Assembly: GCA_965277025.1 (NCBI GenBank) | Contig: OZ255706.1 | Span: forward strand, 2,976,001 to 3,040,000 | Source: Methylomarinum sp965277025 | Lineage (GTDB): Bacteria; Pseudomonadota; Gammaproteobacteria; Methylococcales; Methylomonadaceae | Direction of reading: 5' to 3' | DNA: 64,000 nucleotides | Shown: in pieces, positions 53,432 through 62,653 of the stretch | Layout of the letters: each line of letters starts with the position of its first letter | Position numbering within the stretch: position 1 is the stretch's first letter | Notes under the pieces: generated by a model | What the model was told of the DNA's origin: nothing | Seen by the model: only the letters and a program-made list of their open reading frames with translations | Databases searched by the model: none | Position numbers and translations under genes: made by a program

Positions 53432-55126
53432 GTGGCGGTCATAAAAATATCACCGGAACAGATAAAAACGAAAAAACGTCGAGGCCCCAAAGGTCATGCA
53501 GTGGACTTATCTGCTCTGGAAGAGGTTAAAAATCTTTTAGGCGATGAATCTCGCCAACGGCATTTACTCATCGAGCATCTGCACAAAATTCAGGATCAAT
53601 ATCAGCATATCTCATCCAAACATCTTGTCGCTTTAGCCCATGAGATGAATTTATCGCCTGCTGAAGTTTACGAAGTCGCCTCCTTTTATCATCATTTCGA
53701 TGTCGTCCCCGAAGGACAAACCCCACCTCCTGCCCTAACTGTCCGTGTTTGTGAATCATTAAGCTGCAGTATGGCGGGAGCCGAAGATTTGATTGATTCT
53801 TTGGAGCAGGGTTTAGCCGGAAAAGTCAGGGTACAACGTGTTCCTTGTGTCGGACGCTGCCAGCATGCGCCAGTCGCTGTTGTTGGCCAAAATCCAATTG
53901 ATCAGGCCAGCAGCGACAATGTTGTCCAGGCAATCAACGATAATGCCACTAGCGCTCCGGTTGCTGATTACATCGGCCTCGACCAATATAAAGCCGATGG
54001 CGGTTATCAAACCTTAAAGAAACTGCTGGAAGGTAAAATTTCTGAAGAATCCATCATCAAGAAAATGGAAGATTCGGGGCTTCGTGGTTTAGGTGGCGCA
54101 GGTTTCCCGGCAGGACGAAAATGGCGCATTGTCAAGGGTTTTGCCGCTCCTCGTCTAATGGCGGTCAACATCGATGAAGGCGAGCCTGGCACCTTTAAAG
54201 ACCGTCATTATCTTGAACGTGATCCACACCGCTTCCTGGAAGGTATGTTAATTGCTGCATTGACGGTTGGCTGTGAAGCAGTCTATATATATTTGCGTGA
54301 TGAGTATGCCGGCTGCCGTGAAATTTTAAAAAGAGAACTTGCCGTACTGGAAAGTAATCCTCCTTCCAGTCAATATCGCCTGCCACCGATTTATTTACGC
54401 CGCGGCGCCGGTGCTTATATATGTGGCGAAGAATCAGCGATGGTTGAATCGATTGAAGGTAAACGTGGCATGCCACGCTTGCGTCCACCTTTTCTGGCTG
54501 AAGTTGGCCTGTTTGGCCGCCCTACTCTGGAACATAATATGGAATCGGTATACTGGGTGCGCGATATTGTCGAAAAAGGCCCGGACTGGTTTTCATCACA
54601 TGGTCGTCATGATCGTAAGGGCTTGCGTTCCTTTTCCGTTTCGGGCCGGGTAAAAAAACCAGGTGTCCATTTGGCTCCTGCCGGCATCACGGTCAAGGAA
54701 TTGATTGAAGAATATTGTGGCGGCATGCTGGATGGTCATGAATTTTACGGCTATTTCCCAGGCGGCGCTTCGGGCGGTATTTTACCGGCCTCTATGGGCG
54801 ATATTCCGCTGGATTTCGATACGCTGAATCAATATGGCTGCTTTATCGGCTCGGCTGCGGTGGTTATTTTTTCTGATAAAGACAAAGCCCGTGACCTGGC
54901 CTTGAATGCAATGAAGTTTTTTGAAGAAGAATCCTGCGGACAATGTACGCCTTGTCGTGTCGGTACCGCAAAAGCTGCGGACTTGATGCAGGAAAAACAA
55001 TGGAATCAGGATTTACTGGAAGAGCTCGCCGGCGTAATGGTCGATGCCTCGATTTGTGGTCTGGGTCAGGCCGCGCCGAATCCATTACGTTGCGTAATCA
55101 AATATTTCCCAGAAGAATTGAACTAA
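53432..55126 (+). CDS. fdsB: NAD-dependent formate dehydrogenase, fused gamma-beta subunit
   Basis: 564 residues. Residues 1-165 are the NuoE/FdsG-type 2Fe-2S domain (RVCESLSCSMAG, VPCVGRCQHAP). The rest is NuoF/FdsB-type, with the FMN/NADH segment RGLGGAGFPAGRKW and RRGAGAYICGEESA, and a 4Fe-4S site in SCGQCTPCRVGT plus SICGLG. The fusion of gamma and beta is seen in other soluble formate dehydrogenases. Passes electrons from the alpha subunit to NAD. Confidence 0.93.
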   Translation: MAVIKISPEQIKTKKRRGPKGHAVDLSALEEVKNLLGDESRQRHLLIEHLHKIQDQYQHISSKHLVALAHEMNLSPAEVYEVASFYHHFDVVPEGQTPPPALTVRVCESLSCSMAGAEDLIDSLEQGLAGKVRVQRVPCVGRCQHAPVAVVGQNPIDQASSDNVVQAINDNATSAPVADYIGLDQYKADGGYQTLKKLLEGKISEESIIKKMEDSGLRGLGGAGFPAGRKWRIVKGFAAPRLMAVNIDEGEPGTFKDRHYLERDPHRFLEGMLIAALTVGCEAVYIYLRDEYAGCREILKRELAVLESNPPSSQYRLPPIYLRRGAGAYICGEESAMVESIEGKRGMPRLRPPFLAEVGLFGRPTLEHNMESVYWVRDIVEKGPDWFSSHGRHDRKGLRSFSVSGRVKKPGVHLAPAGITVKELIEEYCGGMLDGHEFYGYFPGGASGGILPASMGDIPLDFDTLNQYGCFIGSAAVVIFSDKDKARDLALNAMKFFEEESCGQCTPCRVGTAKAADLMQEKQWNQDLLEELAGVMVDASICGLGQAAPNPLRCVIKYFPEELN

Positions 55127-55145
55127 CACCGGACAGAGAGTAATC

Positions 55146-57920
55146 ATGGCTGCAAATCCAGAATTTATGAACGAAGCAACCGTCAGTTTTACCCTAGACG
55201 GTGAAGCAGTAGAAGCCCGCCAGGGAGAAACCATCCTGAAGGCGGCGCAACGTTTGGGAAAAGAAATCCCTCATCTTTGCTACAAAGACGGCTTGAGAGC
55301 CGATGGTAACTGTCGTGCTTGCGTCGTTGAAATCGACGGCGAACGTACTCTGGCTCCTTCCTGTTGCCGTATGCCAACCGATGGCATGAAAATCCAGACA
55401 CAGAGTGAACGTGCGGTTAAATCGCAGAAAATGGTATTGGAACTGCTCAAATCAGATATGCCGGAACAAGGGAAATCACCTTATAAACGTGATTCCGAGC
55501 TGGATATCTGGGCGGACAAACTGGAAGTGGGTTCGCCCCTGTTCAAACCACGCAAGCAACCTGAAGCTGATTTATCTCATCCTGCCATCGCCGTCAATCT
55601 CGACGCCTGTATTCAATGCACCCGTTGTTTACGAGCGTGCCGGGAAGAACAGATGAATGATGTCATCGGCTACGCCAATCGTGGCGCACATTCTGAAATC
55701 GTTTTCGATATGGGCGACCCGATGGGCGCCAGCAGCTGCGTCGCCTGTGGTGAATGTGTCCAGGCCTGCCCTACCGGTGCCTTGATGCCTTCGGGTAATG
55801 TTGGACTTGAAATCCCTGAAAAAACTGTTGACTCGACCTGCCCTTATTGTGGTGTTGGTTGCTTGATTCGTTACCATGTCAAAGATAATAAAATCCTTTA
55901 CACTGAAGGCCGCGATGGTGATACCAACCACTTCCGAATGTGTGTCAAAGGTCGTTATGGCTTCAATTATATCCATAATCCATTACGTTTGACCAAACCC
56001 TTAATTCGCAGGGAAGGCGTCGCCAAAACCACCGAATTACTCGATCCAAATGATCTGGACAAAGTGTTCCGTGAAGCGAGCTGGGAAGAAGCGTTGGATT
56101 TCGCCGCAAACGGGCTGAAAAGAATTCGTGACACTAAAGGCAAAAAAGCGTTGGCAGGGCTGGGTTCTGCCAAAGGCAGCAACGAAGAGGCCTATTTGTT
56201 CCAAAAACTGATTCGCACCGGCTTTGGCTCCAACAACGTCGACCATTGCACCCGTTTGTGTCATGCATCATCCGTCGTTGCCCTGCTGGAATGCCTGGGT
56301 TCCGGTGCGGTTTCCAACCCGGTGGAAGATGTCAAAAAAGCTGAAGTCATCATCATTATTGGCTCCAACCCAACTGTCAATCATCCGGTAGCCGCCACCT
56401 TCATGAAAAATGCAGCGGCTAACGGCGCCAAAATCATCCTGATGGATCCAAACCGGACGGCAATAGCCAAATACGCTAGCCATGTATTGCAATTTCGACC
56501 GGATACCGATGTTGCCTTACTCAATGGCATTATGCATGTCATTCTGGATGAAAACCTGCAAAACGATGATTATATAAAACGTCATACTGAAGATTTCGAT
56601 ACAATGCGCTTGCATCTGAAACAATACAGCCCGGAGAAAGTCGCGCCGATTTGCGGCATTGATGCCGATACCATTCGTGAAGTAGCTCGTCTATATGCGA
56701 CATCCAAGGCTTCTATGATTTTATGGGGTATGGGGGTTTCCCAGCATATTCATGGTACTGACAATGCCCGTTGCTTGATAGCTCTGGCCCTGATGACAGG
56801 CCAGATTGGACGGCCCGGTACAGGACTTCATCCTTTACGTGGCCAAAACAACGTACAAGGCGCATCTGATGTTGGCTTGATTCCAATGGTTTACCCTGAC
56901 TACGAGCCGGTCGATAATCCTGATTTTCAGGCAAAGTACGAAAAACTGTGGAATACAAAGCTCGAGCCAGAGCGCGGCCTGACCACTGTGGAAATGATTC
57001 ATGCCATTCTGGATGGTGAAGTATTCGGCATGTATGTTGAAGGGGAAAACCCGGCGATGTCAGACCCGAACCAGAATCATGTCCGTGAAGCCTTTTCCAA
57101 ACTGGAACACTTGGTTGTACAAGACATATTCCTTACTGAAACTGCCGGTTCCGCCGATGTTATTCTGCCAGCCTCAGCCTTTTACGAGAAAACGGGAACA
57201 TTCTCCAATACCGACCGCCGCGTACAAATGGGACGCCAGGCTGTCACACCACCCGGTGATGCCAAGCAAGATCTGTGGATTATTCAGGAAATTGCCAAGC
57301 GTTTAGGTTGCAACTGGAATTACCAAAGTCCTGAAGATGTCTTCAACGAAATGCGTCAAGCCATGACCAGTATTGCCGGCATGACCTGGGATCGACTGGA
57401 ACGTGAAGACTCTTTGACTTATCCACTGGTTGAAGAAGGAGCCCCAGGAGAGCCCATCATTTTTACCGATGGCTTCCCCACTGCAACAGGCCGTGGAAAA
57501 TTCGTTCCCGCTGACTATATTCATGCAGATGAATTACCGGATAACGAATTCCCATGGGTTTTCATTACCGGCCGTCAATTGGAGCACTGGCATACTGGCA
57601 GCATGACGCGCCACTCACCTACCCTGGATGCAATCGAGCCAGATCCAGTCGTAACGATACACCCTGAAGATTTACAAAAAATGGGTGTGGAGCCAGGCGA
57701 GTTGATCACCATCGAATCCCGCCGCGGTAAAATCTCAGCTTACGCCAGAGCCGACCTGGGCATCCAACGCGGCTGCCTGTTCATGGCTTTTTGCTACAAC
57801 GAAGCCAGCGCCAACCTGATCACCAATGAAGCACTGGACCCTGCGGCAAAAATCCCTGAATTTAAATTCTGTGCGGTCAAGACCTGGCCGGGAGGTCAAT
57901 TGCCGCCGCGGATAAATTAG
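55146..57920 (+). CDS. fdsA: NAD-dependent formate dehydrogenase, alpha (molybdenum) subunit
   Basis: 924 residues. N-terminal 2Fe-2S domain (CYKDGLRADGNCRACVVE), a two-cluster ferredoxin domain (CIQCTRCLRAC, CVACGECVQACPTGAL), then the molybdopterin domain with CPYCGVGC for one more 4Fe-4S cluster and the active site HCTRLCHASSVVALL. The metal ligand is Cys, not selenocysteine. Oxidises formate to CO2, the final energy-yielding step of methane or methanol oxidation. Nineteen bases after fdsB. Its last 24 codons are duplicated at 60874-61020. Confidence 0.94.
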   Translation: MAANPEFMNEATVSFTLDGEAVEARQGETILKAAQRLGKEIPHLCYKDGLRADGNCRACVVEIDGERTLAPSCCRMPTDGMKIQTQSERAVKSQKMVLELLKSDMPEQGKSPYKRDSELDIWADKLEVGSPLFKPRKQPEADLSHPAIAVNLDACIQCTRCLRACREEQMNDVIGYANRGAHSEIVFDMGDPMGASSCVACGECVQACPTGALMPSGNVGLEIPEKTVDSTCPYCGVGCLIRYHVKDNKILYTEGRDGDTNHFRMCVKGRYGFNYIHNPLRLTKPLIRREGVAKTTELLDPNDLDKVFREASWEEALDFAANGLKRIRDTKGKKALAGLGSAKGSNEEAYLFQKLIRTGFGSNNVDHCTRLCHASSVVALLECLGSGAVSNPVEDVKKAEVIIIIGSNPTVNHPVAATFMKNAAANGAKIILMDPNRTAIAKYASHVLQFRPDTDVALLNGIMHVILDENLQNDDYIKRHTEDFDTMRLHLKQYSPEKVAPICGIDADTIREVARLYATSKASMILWGMGVSQHIHGTDNARCLIALALMTGQIGRPGTGLHPLRGQNNVQGASDVGLIPMVYPDYEPVDNPDFQAKYEKLWNTKLEPERGLTTVEMIHAILDGEVFGMYVEGENPAMSDPNQNHVREAFSKLEHLVVQDIFLTETAGSADVILPASAFYEKTGTFSNTDRRVQMGRQAVTPPGDAKQDLWIIQEIAKRLGCNWNYQSPEDVFNEMRQAMTSIAGMTWDRLEREDSLTYPLVEEGAPGEPIIFTDGFPTATGRGKFVPADYIHADELPDNEFPWVFITGRQLEHWHTGSMTRHSPTLDAIEPDPVVTIHPEDLQKMGVEPGELITIESRRGKISAYARADLGIQRGCLFMAFCYNEASANLITNEALDPAAKIPEFKFCAVKTWPGGQLPPRIN

Positions 57921-57993
57921 GGTATCGATGAACGCATACTGGCGTTTAACACGGGTTCCCACGCAGGAGCGTGGGAACCATCAAAATAGTTGC
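57847..57993 (+). repeat. fdsA-tail repeat, original copy
   Basis: About 147 bp covering the end of fdsA, its stop codon and the downstream REP-like palindrome. An almost identical copy in the same orientation lies at 60874-61020. Confidence 0.9.
57955..57978. repeat. REP-like palindrome
   Basis: GTTCCCACGC-AGGA-GCGTGGGAAC, a perfect 10-bp inverted repeat. Follows fdsA by 34 bases and may act as its terminator or mRNA end. The same sequence is at 60982-61005, and half copies lie near 59771 and 63648. Confidence 0.7.
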
Positions 57994-58150
57994 AAACGAT
58001 GGGTTTCGCTAACGCTCTACCCATCCTACGCTAGATAGTTAATGATTTACTGATGTTACGCATTGAACAGGAAAATTGATTGCGTTTACAAATAACTTTT
58101 CAGGTAGGGTGGATTTGCCGTCAGGCAATCCACCGTTTTAAGGAGAGAGA

Positions 58151-59275
58151 TAGAAGTTACGCATTGACAGGCAATGTTAAACTATGGGTTTAAAAAATCC
58201 CAAAGTCAATGCAAGGCAAATCTTGATAAGAGAAATAACACGCCCCTCAACAGCCTGCTGTACATTACCCATGTATATTGGTTTTTTATTAAGTGAGCCG
58301 AAACAAGCTAGTTGTCGACGATTAGGAGAAGTCATGTCAATATCACATGATAGCGTAAATCGATTTCTAAATCGGGAGCATTACACTGGGCGAGATTTAT
58401 ACAATGAAGCCAGCGCAAGCCTGAATTTAAAGGGCGGAACCTTGAGTGTTGACGATAGTGTTCTTGATAAACCTTATAGCCAATATATGGCATATGTCAG
58501 TTATTTTTGGTCGGGAAAACATCATAGAGCAGTCAAGGGAATCAATCTTATCACGTTGTACTACACAGACATTCAAGGAAAACACCAACCACTGAATTTC
58601 CGGGTGGTCGATAAGGCGGAAGGAAAGACAAAAAATGACTATTTTCAAGACATGCTGACCGAAGTATTAGCTTGGGGACTAGAACCTGGTTTTGTAACAG
58701 GAGATAGCTGGTACAGTTGCGTGGATAATCTTAAATTGATAAGAAATCATCAGACAGGATTATTCTTTGCAGTGGAAGGTAATCGATTAGTCTCTGTTGA
58801 AAAAGGTTCATGGGTTCAAGTCAGGCAATTAGAAATCCCGGAAGACGGCTTAATGGTTTGGCTCAAAAATTTTGGGTATGTGAAATTATTTCGGACGACC
58901 TTGAAAGAACAAGTTCGCCATTACATAAGTTCACTACCTGATGAAGAAAAAACCGCTGTTTTTGACAAGAAAGCATTTACCGAACAACATGACAGGCATT
59001 GGCAGATTGAGCAATATCATCGGGCAATAAAGCAGGTGTGTAATATTGAGCGGTTCCAGGTTCGCAATAAAAGAGCAATAAATAATCATATTTTTTCTGC
59101 AATTTGTGGCTTTGTTCAATTACAAAAATTGAGCTTTGCAGACGTGATTAATAATTGCTATGACGTACAGCGGAATTTATTCAACGATGTTATGGCTTCG
59201 TTTATCGACACCTTTATGCCAAATATGAATCATTTAATCCCAAAATTTCGATCTGTTGTCAATGCGTAACTTCTA
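58151..59275 (+). mobile_element. IS701/IS4-like element A, copy 4
   Basis: 1125 bp with the perfect family ends and target duplication AGAGA (58146-58150, 59276-59280). Inserted into the composite element. Confidence 0.92.
58184..59269 (+). CDS. Transposase of element A, copy 4
   Basis: 361 residues, intact DDE transposase, differing from the copy at 33874 by a few residues (RQILIRE, NCYDVQRN, NHLIPKF). Confidence 0.85.
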   Translation: MGLKNPKVNARQILIREITRPSTACCTLPMYIGFLLSEPKQASCRRLGEVMSISHDSVNRFLNREHYTGRDLYNEASASLNLKGGTLSVDDSVLDKPYSQYMAYVSYFWSGKHHRAVKGINLITLYYTDIQGKHQPLNFRVVDKAEGKTKNDYFQDMLTEVLAWGLEPGFVTGDSWYSCVDNLKLIRNHQTGLFFAVEGNRLVSVEKGSWVQVRQLEIPEDGLMVWLKNFGYVKLFRTTLKEQVRHYISSLPDEEKTAVFDKKAFTEQHDRHWQIEQYHRAIKQVCNIERFQVRNKRAINNHIFSAICGFVQLQKLSFADVINNCYDVQRNLFNDVMASFIDTFMPNMNHLIPKFRSVVNA

Positions 59276-59407
59276 AGAGAGTGTTTCTTACCACTTTATG
59301 ACGGTTTTGGCGTGAAACCGCCCTACACAAATACCTTGTCTTTTGTAATCGAGTGTCGCTTGTCCTGGGACATGAAAATTTTTCCCTCTTCAATTAATCT
59401 GAGCCAG

Positions 59408-59490
59408 TAGCCCGGATGAAGTGAAACGGAATCCGGGATAATCGGAGCCCACAGCTTCCCGTATTCCGCGTTGCTTCATACGGGCAACCG
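59408..59490. repeat. REP-type repeat
   Basis: GTAGCCCGGATGAAGTGAAA followed by CGGAATCCGGG, then an inverted half (CCCGTATTCCGCGTTGCTTC ATACGGG). The pattern is typical of REP/BIME sequences next to REP-associated tyrosine transposase genes. Confidence 0.6.
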
Positions 59491-59517
59491 GATATGTTTT
59501 CAAAGAGAAACTCGGGA

Positions 59518-59712
59518 TCAGCTCTTGCAATAACGCATGCTGACCAGCGATTGCCTTCCTGCGTTTATGATAATAGTTGTCCACGACAATTGCACCGCGA
59601 ACAAACCCGAATACTCGATTCTGAGTGGTCTGGCTATCTCATGGTGTACCAAGCTGTATGCTTGATTACAAGACCTGGCTCTGATCCTTGATTGCTTCTT
59701 GAAATTTATCAA
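59518..59712 (-). pseudogene. REP-associated tyrosine transposase, N-terminal remnant
   Basis: Within a 64-codon frame the stretch IARPLRIEYSGLF matches the conserved start MARPLRIEYPG of RAYT proteins with the initiator Met changed to Ile. Downstream the frame departs from the family, and no HUH or catalytic Tyr motif is present, so only a relic remains. Confidence 0.45.
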
Positions 59713-59896
59713 TTATCCAGCTCAATGCGTAACATCAGTGATTTAAATAGATTTAACTTAATGGCAGTGATGCTCCTGCGTGGGAACACATATCGCCGTT
59801 TAATAAGGCTTTCCCACAAATGAGCGCCACAGCCGAACGATAGCACTTAAACCAAACTGAGGTTATTATAAGGCGCACAATCTGGCCATTAAGAGA

Positions 59897-60907
59897 TTAC
59901 GAAGAAACAAAACGTTCGCTATAAATTTGATTTTCCTGAATCCCAGCTAGCCGTGCAATGTCTGTCGTTTTCTCAATCAATATCGGTGGGCCACACAAAT
60001 AAATATCCGGTTTGATGGTGTTTTGCTCAAGATAGACCTGTAAGGCGTCGGCTGGTGTACCAATAAAACCATGCCAGTTATCAACCGGCTTCCAGACACA
60101 GACTTGTACTGTTAATTGGGACAGGCTTTGTTGCAATGTGTTTAACTCTTCCAAACACATGATTTCCGCTTCATGGTTAACGCCAAAAAACAAATGTGTC
60201 GGATAATCTTCTCCCCATTCCGCCATGCGACGCAACATAGACATAAAAGGCGCAAGACCAGTACCACCGGCAACAAAACAGCGGTGATTGAGACTTTGCG
60301 GCTGTAGGCCGAATACACCGGATGGACCATGTACCAGCAAGCGTTCTCCAGGATTTACCTGTTGCAAGAATTGTGAAAATTGGCCATTTTTCTGTAAGCG
60401 AATTAAAAATTCCAGCTTTCCTTCCCAATTCGGTGTGTTAGCAATAGAGTACGCGCGTTTCAGATTCCGACCCGGCACTTCTAGTTCTACATATTGCCCG
60501 GGGTCAAACTCAAATGCCAGCCCGAGTTCCGGGTCTTCCTGCAATTGCAGTACTAATGATATAGTTCGGTCGGCTATGGTTTCAATATGGATAATTTCAG
60601 CTTCACGAGGTGGATTCACGCTATGTTGAATCCGCTCCGCATCGTAAGGAACGGATACCTGTAGTGGTCCTTTAGGTACGGTTCGGCACAGCAAGATGTC
60701 TCCCCGTGCAGCTGCCTCACTAGAAAGGGCGGATTGACTGTAATTGTCAAGGCTATAGTCGCCATCATGACAGGTCGCCAGGCACGTTCCACACCCCCCT
60801 TCTTTACAAATGGCCGGTAGCAAAAAACCAGCCGCTTCAGCTGCATCTTGCACAGTTTGCTCACTGTCGCAATCAAAAATCCCTGAATTTAAATTCTGTG
60901 CGGTCAA
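59897..60907 (-). CDS. MmoC-like oxygenase reductase (2Fe-2S/FAD), altered N-terminus
   Basis: 336 residues. A plant-type ferredoxin domain (CKEGGCGTCLATC ... LLCRT), an FAD domain (RAYSIANTPNWEGKLEFLI) and an NAD domain (CFVAGGTGLAPFMSMLRRM, PDIYLCGPP). The overall order and segments such as GPSGVFGL and VCVWKPVDNW closely resemble the reductase of soluble methane monooxygenase. The first ten residues (MTAQNLNSGI) are encoded by the antisense of the duplicated fdsA tail, so the native start and about 15-20 residues have been replaced. No other mmo genes are nearby. Activity is uncertain. Confidence 0.8.
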   Translation of the reverse strand: MTAQNLNSGIFDCDSEQTVQDAAEAAGFLLPAICKEGGCGTCLATCHDGDYSLDNYSQSALSSEAAARGDILLCRTVPKGPLQVSVPYDAERIQHSVNPPREAEIIHIETIADRTISLVLQLQEDPELGLAFEFDPGQYVELEVPGRNLKRAYSIANTPNWEGKLEFLIRLQKNGQFSQFLQQVNPGERLLVHGPSGVFGLQPQSLNHRCFVAGGTGLAPFMSMLRRMAEWGEDYPTHLFFGVNHEAEIMCLEELNTLQQSLSQLTVQVCVWKPVDNWHGFIGTPADALQVYLEQNTIKPDIYLCGPPILIEKTTDIARLAGIQENQIYSERFVSS

Positions 60908-61020
60908 GACCTGGCCGGGAGGTCAATTGCCGCCGCGGATAAATTAGGGTATCGTTGAGCGCATACTGGCGTTTAACACGTGTTCCCACGCAGGAGCGTG
61001 GGAACAATCAAAACGGCTGC
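60874..61020 (+). repeat. fdsA-tail repeat, second copy
   Basis: About 147 bp, roughly 95 percent identical to 57847-57993 (a few mismatches such as ATCGTTGAG for ATCGATGAA). It abuts the mmoC-like gene at the codon for its eleventh residue and includes the GTTCCC palindrome at 60982-61005. Confidence 0.9.
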
Positions 61021-61023
61021 AGG

Positions 61024-62163
61024 CTAATTTTTTAATTGGCTTTTGTCAAGGGTTTTTGCTTTGAATGGATAATGCTCGACAAGTGCATTAGCTCCAGTGC
61101 GAAAGCCACCGTCTTTGGATAGGCGTAATTGAATATGCCCCATCTTATCATTAACGACAAGCCGCGGCGATTGAACCATGCTCCGCAGGGTTTTTTCAAC
61201 TAGGTTATCGCGTTTGATTTTGCTTTTTGTCAGCGGTGCGCGGGTAATCAATACATCAGATGACAGTGCGCTGAGTGTGGCGATGTTGTCTGGTGTTGGC
61301 AAACCGCACCGGTTGAAAGGCGTGGTAATGGCTAATGGGAGGTTGGTTAACAGGTTTTGCCAGACCTGTTCGTCATGTCCGGTTTGGCTGCCGTGATGAG
61401 CCACTTTAAACACAGCGGATTTAGATAAGCTGAGTTCAGCATAAATATTATTATTTAAAATCGCGCTCCATCCTGTTTGCGGATTGGCACTTTTTTCAAT
61501 ATCAGAACCCAGCAAAACCGAACAACTGCCAAACGAAAAATACATAGCGATAGCATTTAAGTTGGGGCTACATGGAACAATATTTCGTGTGCGTGGTTGG
61601 CCTGTTTGTGGTGTTGATTCTACAATATTTGCAATAGCTTGATGATAAGCAGCATCGCTTGGTGATAATGCAACCAGCCGGGCTGGGATGATATCCCGAT
61701 AATCAAAAAAGGTATGCCGGGTTTTAACAGAGATTAATCGTTCTTTTTCTTTTCGACTATAAATAAAATCGATAATCTCTTTATATTCTGCAATATCTTC
61801 ACCGATTTCATTAAATGAAGTTTTATTATAAACGGACGCCAAACGGAATGCTTCTTGGTTATTTAAAGCCACAGACAAATATAATTTTGCCTGATGACAT
61901 GATTTTATCAAGGTTGCGGCACCTTCAATATGGTCTTTATGCCAATGCGTGATAATAATCCCTTCAACTTGCCTGGCAACATCAACCCCAATCCCCTGTA
62001 AATATTCAAGCGCAATAGGTTTTTTGGTTGTTGGCGATAAGCAACTGTCAATGATAAACCATCTGTCATGCCCGAAATGAAGCACGATACATTCACCAAT
62101 GCCCGGCCCAAACAGTGAAATTTCGGCACAATCTGGATCGGGCGCTGTATTTTTAATCGGCAA
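61024..62163 (-). CDS. Metallo-beta-lactamase-fold protein (ComEC-like domain)
   Basis: About 379 residues from a TTG at 62163, overlapping the upstream stop codon; the ATG at 62295 would overlap the upstream gene by 143 bases. Zinc motifs are IITHWHKDHIEGAATLI (HxHxDH), VLLGSDIEK and FKVAHHGSQTGHDEQ, the pattern of the ComEC/Rec2 C-terminal domain, without any membrane part. Other members degrade DNA or nucleotides. No signal peptide, so probably cytosolic. Last gene of a three-gene unit. Confidence 0.75.
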   Translation of the reverse strand: MPIKNTAPDPDCAEISLFGPGIGECIVLHFGHDRWFIIDSCLSPTTKKPIALEYLQGIGVDVARQVEGIIITHWHKDHIEGAATLIKSCHQAKLYLSVALNNQEAFRLASVYNKTSFNEIGEDIAEYKEIIDFIYSRKEKERLISVKTRHTFFDYRDIIPARLVALSPSDAAYHQAIANIVESTPQTGQPRTRNIVPCSPNLNAIAMYFSFGSCSVLLGSDIEKSANPQTGWSAILNNNIYAELSLSKSAVFKVAHHGSQTGHDEQVWQNLLTNLPLAITTPFNRCGLPTPDNIATLSALSSDVLITRAPLTKSKIKRDNLVEKTLRSMVQSPRLVVNDKMGHIQLRLSKDGGFRTGANALVEHYPFKAKTLDKSQLKN

Positions 62164-62653
62164 GCAGGTAATTGGCGTATTTTTCAGCTTGTTGTTGGGC
62201 ACGTTGAATCTCAGGCTCGGTCCATTTAGGCAGTCGGCGGAAACGAATGATCGAAAACTTTTCCCTATTCTTATGTGGAGCCTGCTGGTATCCAATATAC
62301 CAGTTAAATAATGCGCCAGTACGAATCAATGGTTGATCGCCCTTATCAACTGCATCGCGTGGCAAAACAACAATTTCATCGGGATTTTCCGGCTGTGTCT
62401 CATCTGTTAATCGAACCGTCATTTGCGTGTTATTACATGAGATAACAACACCACGCCATTGTTGACGAATATCTTGTTTTTTGACTGAACCGTCATTGCT
62501 GACAGGTTTTATATGCGTGAGAGCCGGCTTGATGCGTTGTTTTATTGAATAGCCATCTGTCCCTTCTTCCCCTTCGCGATAAGGTTGATATAACGACTCG
62601 TTCTTTATGTCTTGAGTATCTAATACCGAGTTGTTAGCACTTATTGTTGTCAT
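62153..62653 (-). CDS. Unknown protein, middle gene of MBL module
   Basis: 166 residues from the ATG at 62653 (ATGA overlap with the upstream stop). Not recognised. A disordered start is followed by a beta-rich part: WRGVVISCNNTQMTVRLTDE, EIVVLPRDAVDKGDQPLI and LFNWYIGYQQAPHKNREKFS, then a charged helix (PEIQRAQQQAEKYANYLL). The SH3/OB-like look suggests a binding or adaptor role, which is inference. Confidence 0.55.
   Translation of the reverse strand: MTTISANNSVLDTQDIKNESLYQPYREGEEGTDGYSIKQRIKPALTHIKPVSNDGSVKKQDIRQQWRGVVISCNNTQMTVRLTDETQPENPDEIVVLPRDAVDKGDQPLIRTGALFNWYIGYQQAPHKNREKFSIIRFRRLPKWTEPEIQRAQQQAEKYANYLLAD

Larger units (their letters stand above)
58050..59738. mobile_element. Composite non-autonomous element with element-B-like ends
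   Basis: 1689 bp bounded by the perfect 17-bp inverted repeat CTGATGTTACGCATTGA and a 7-bp target duplication TGATTTA (58043-58049, 59739-59745). Without the element A copy inside, about 560 bp remain, with no transposase. The first 12 bases of the ends equal those of element B, which also makes 7-bp duplications, so that transposase could move it. Confidence 0.8.

Noticed and set aside
59390..59691. Small frames at 59390-59584 and 59494-59691 as genes
   Set aside because: They run through REP repeats and the RAYT relic, and lack any conserved feature.
62164..62295. Extending the metallo-beta-lactamase gene to the ATG at 62295
   Set aside because: The extra 44 residues lie wholly inside the upstream gene in another frame and add no domain; the overlapping TTG at 62163 is more consistent with the tight gene spacing, though not certain.
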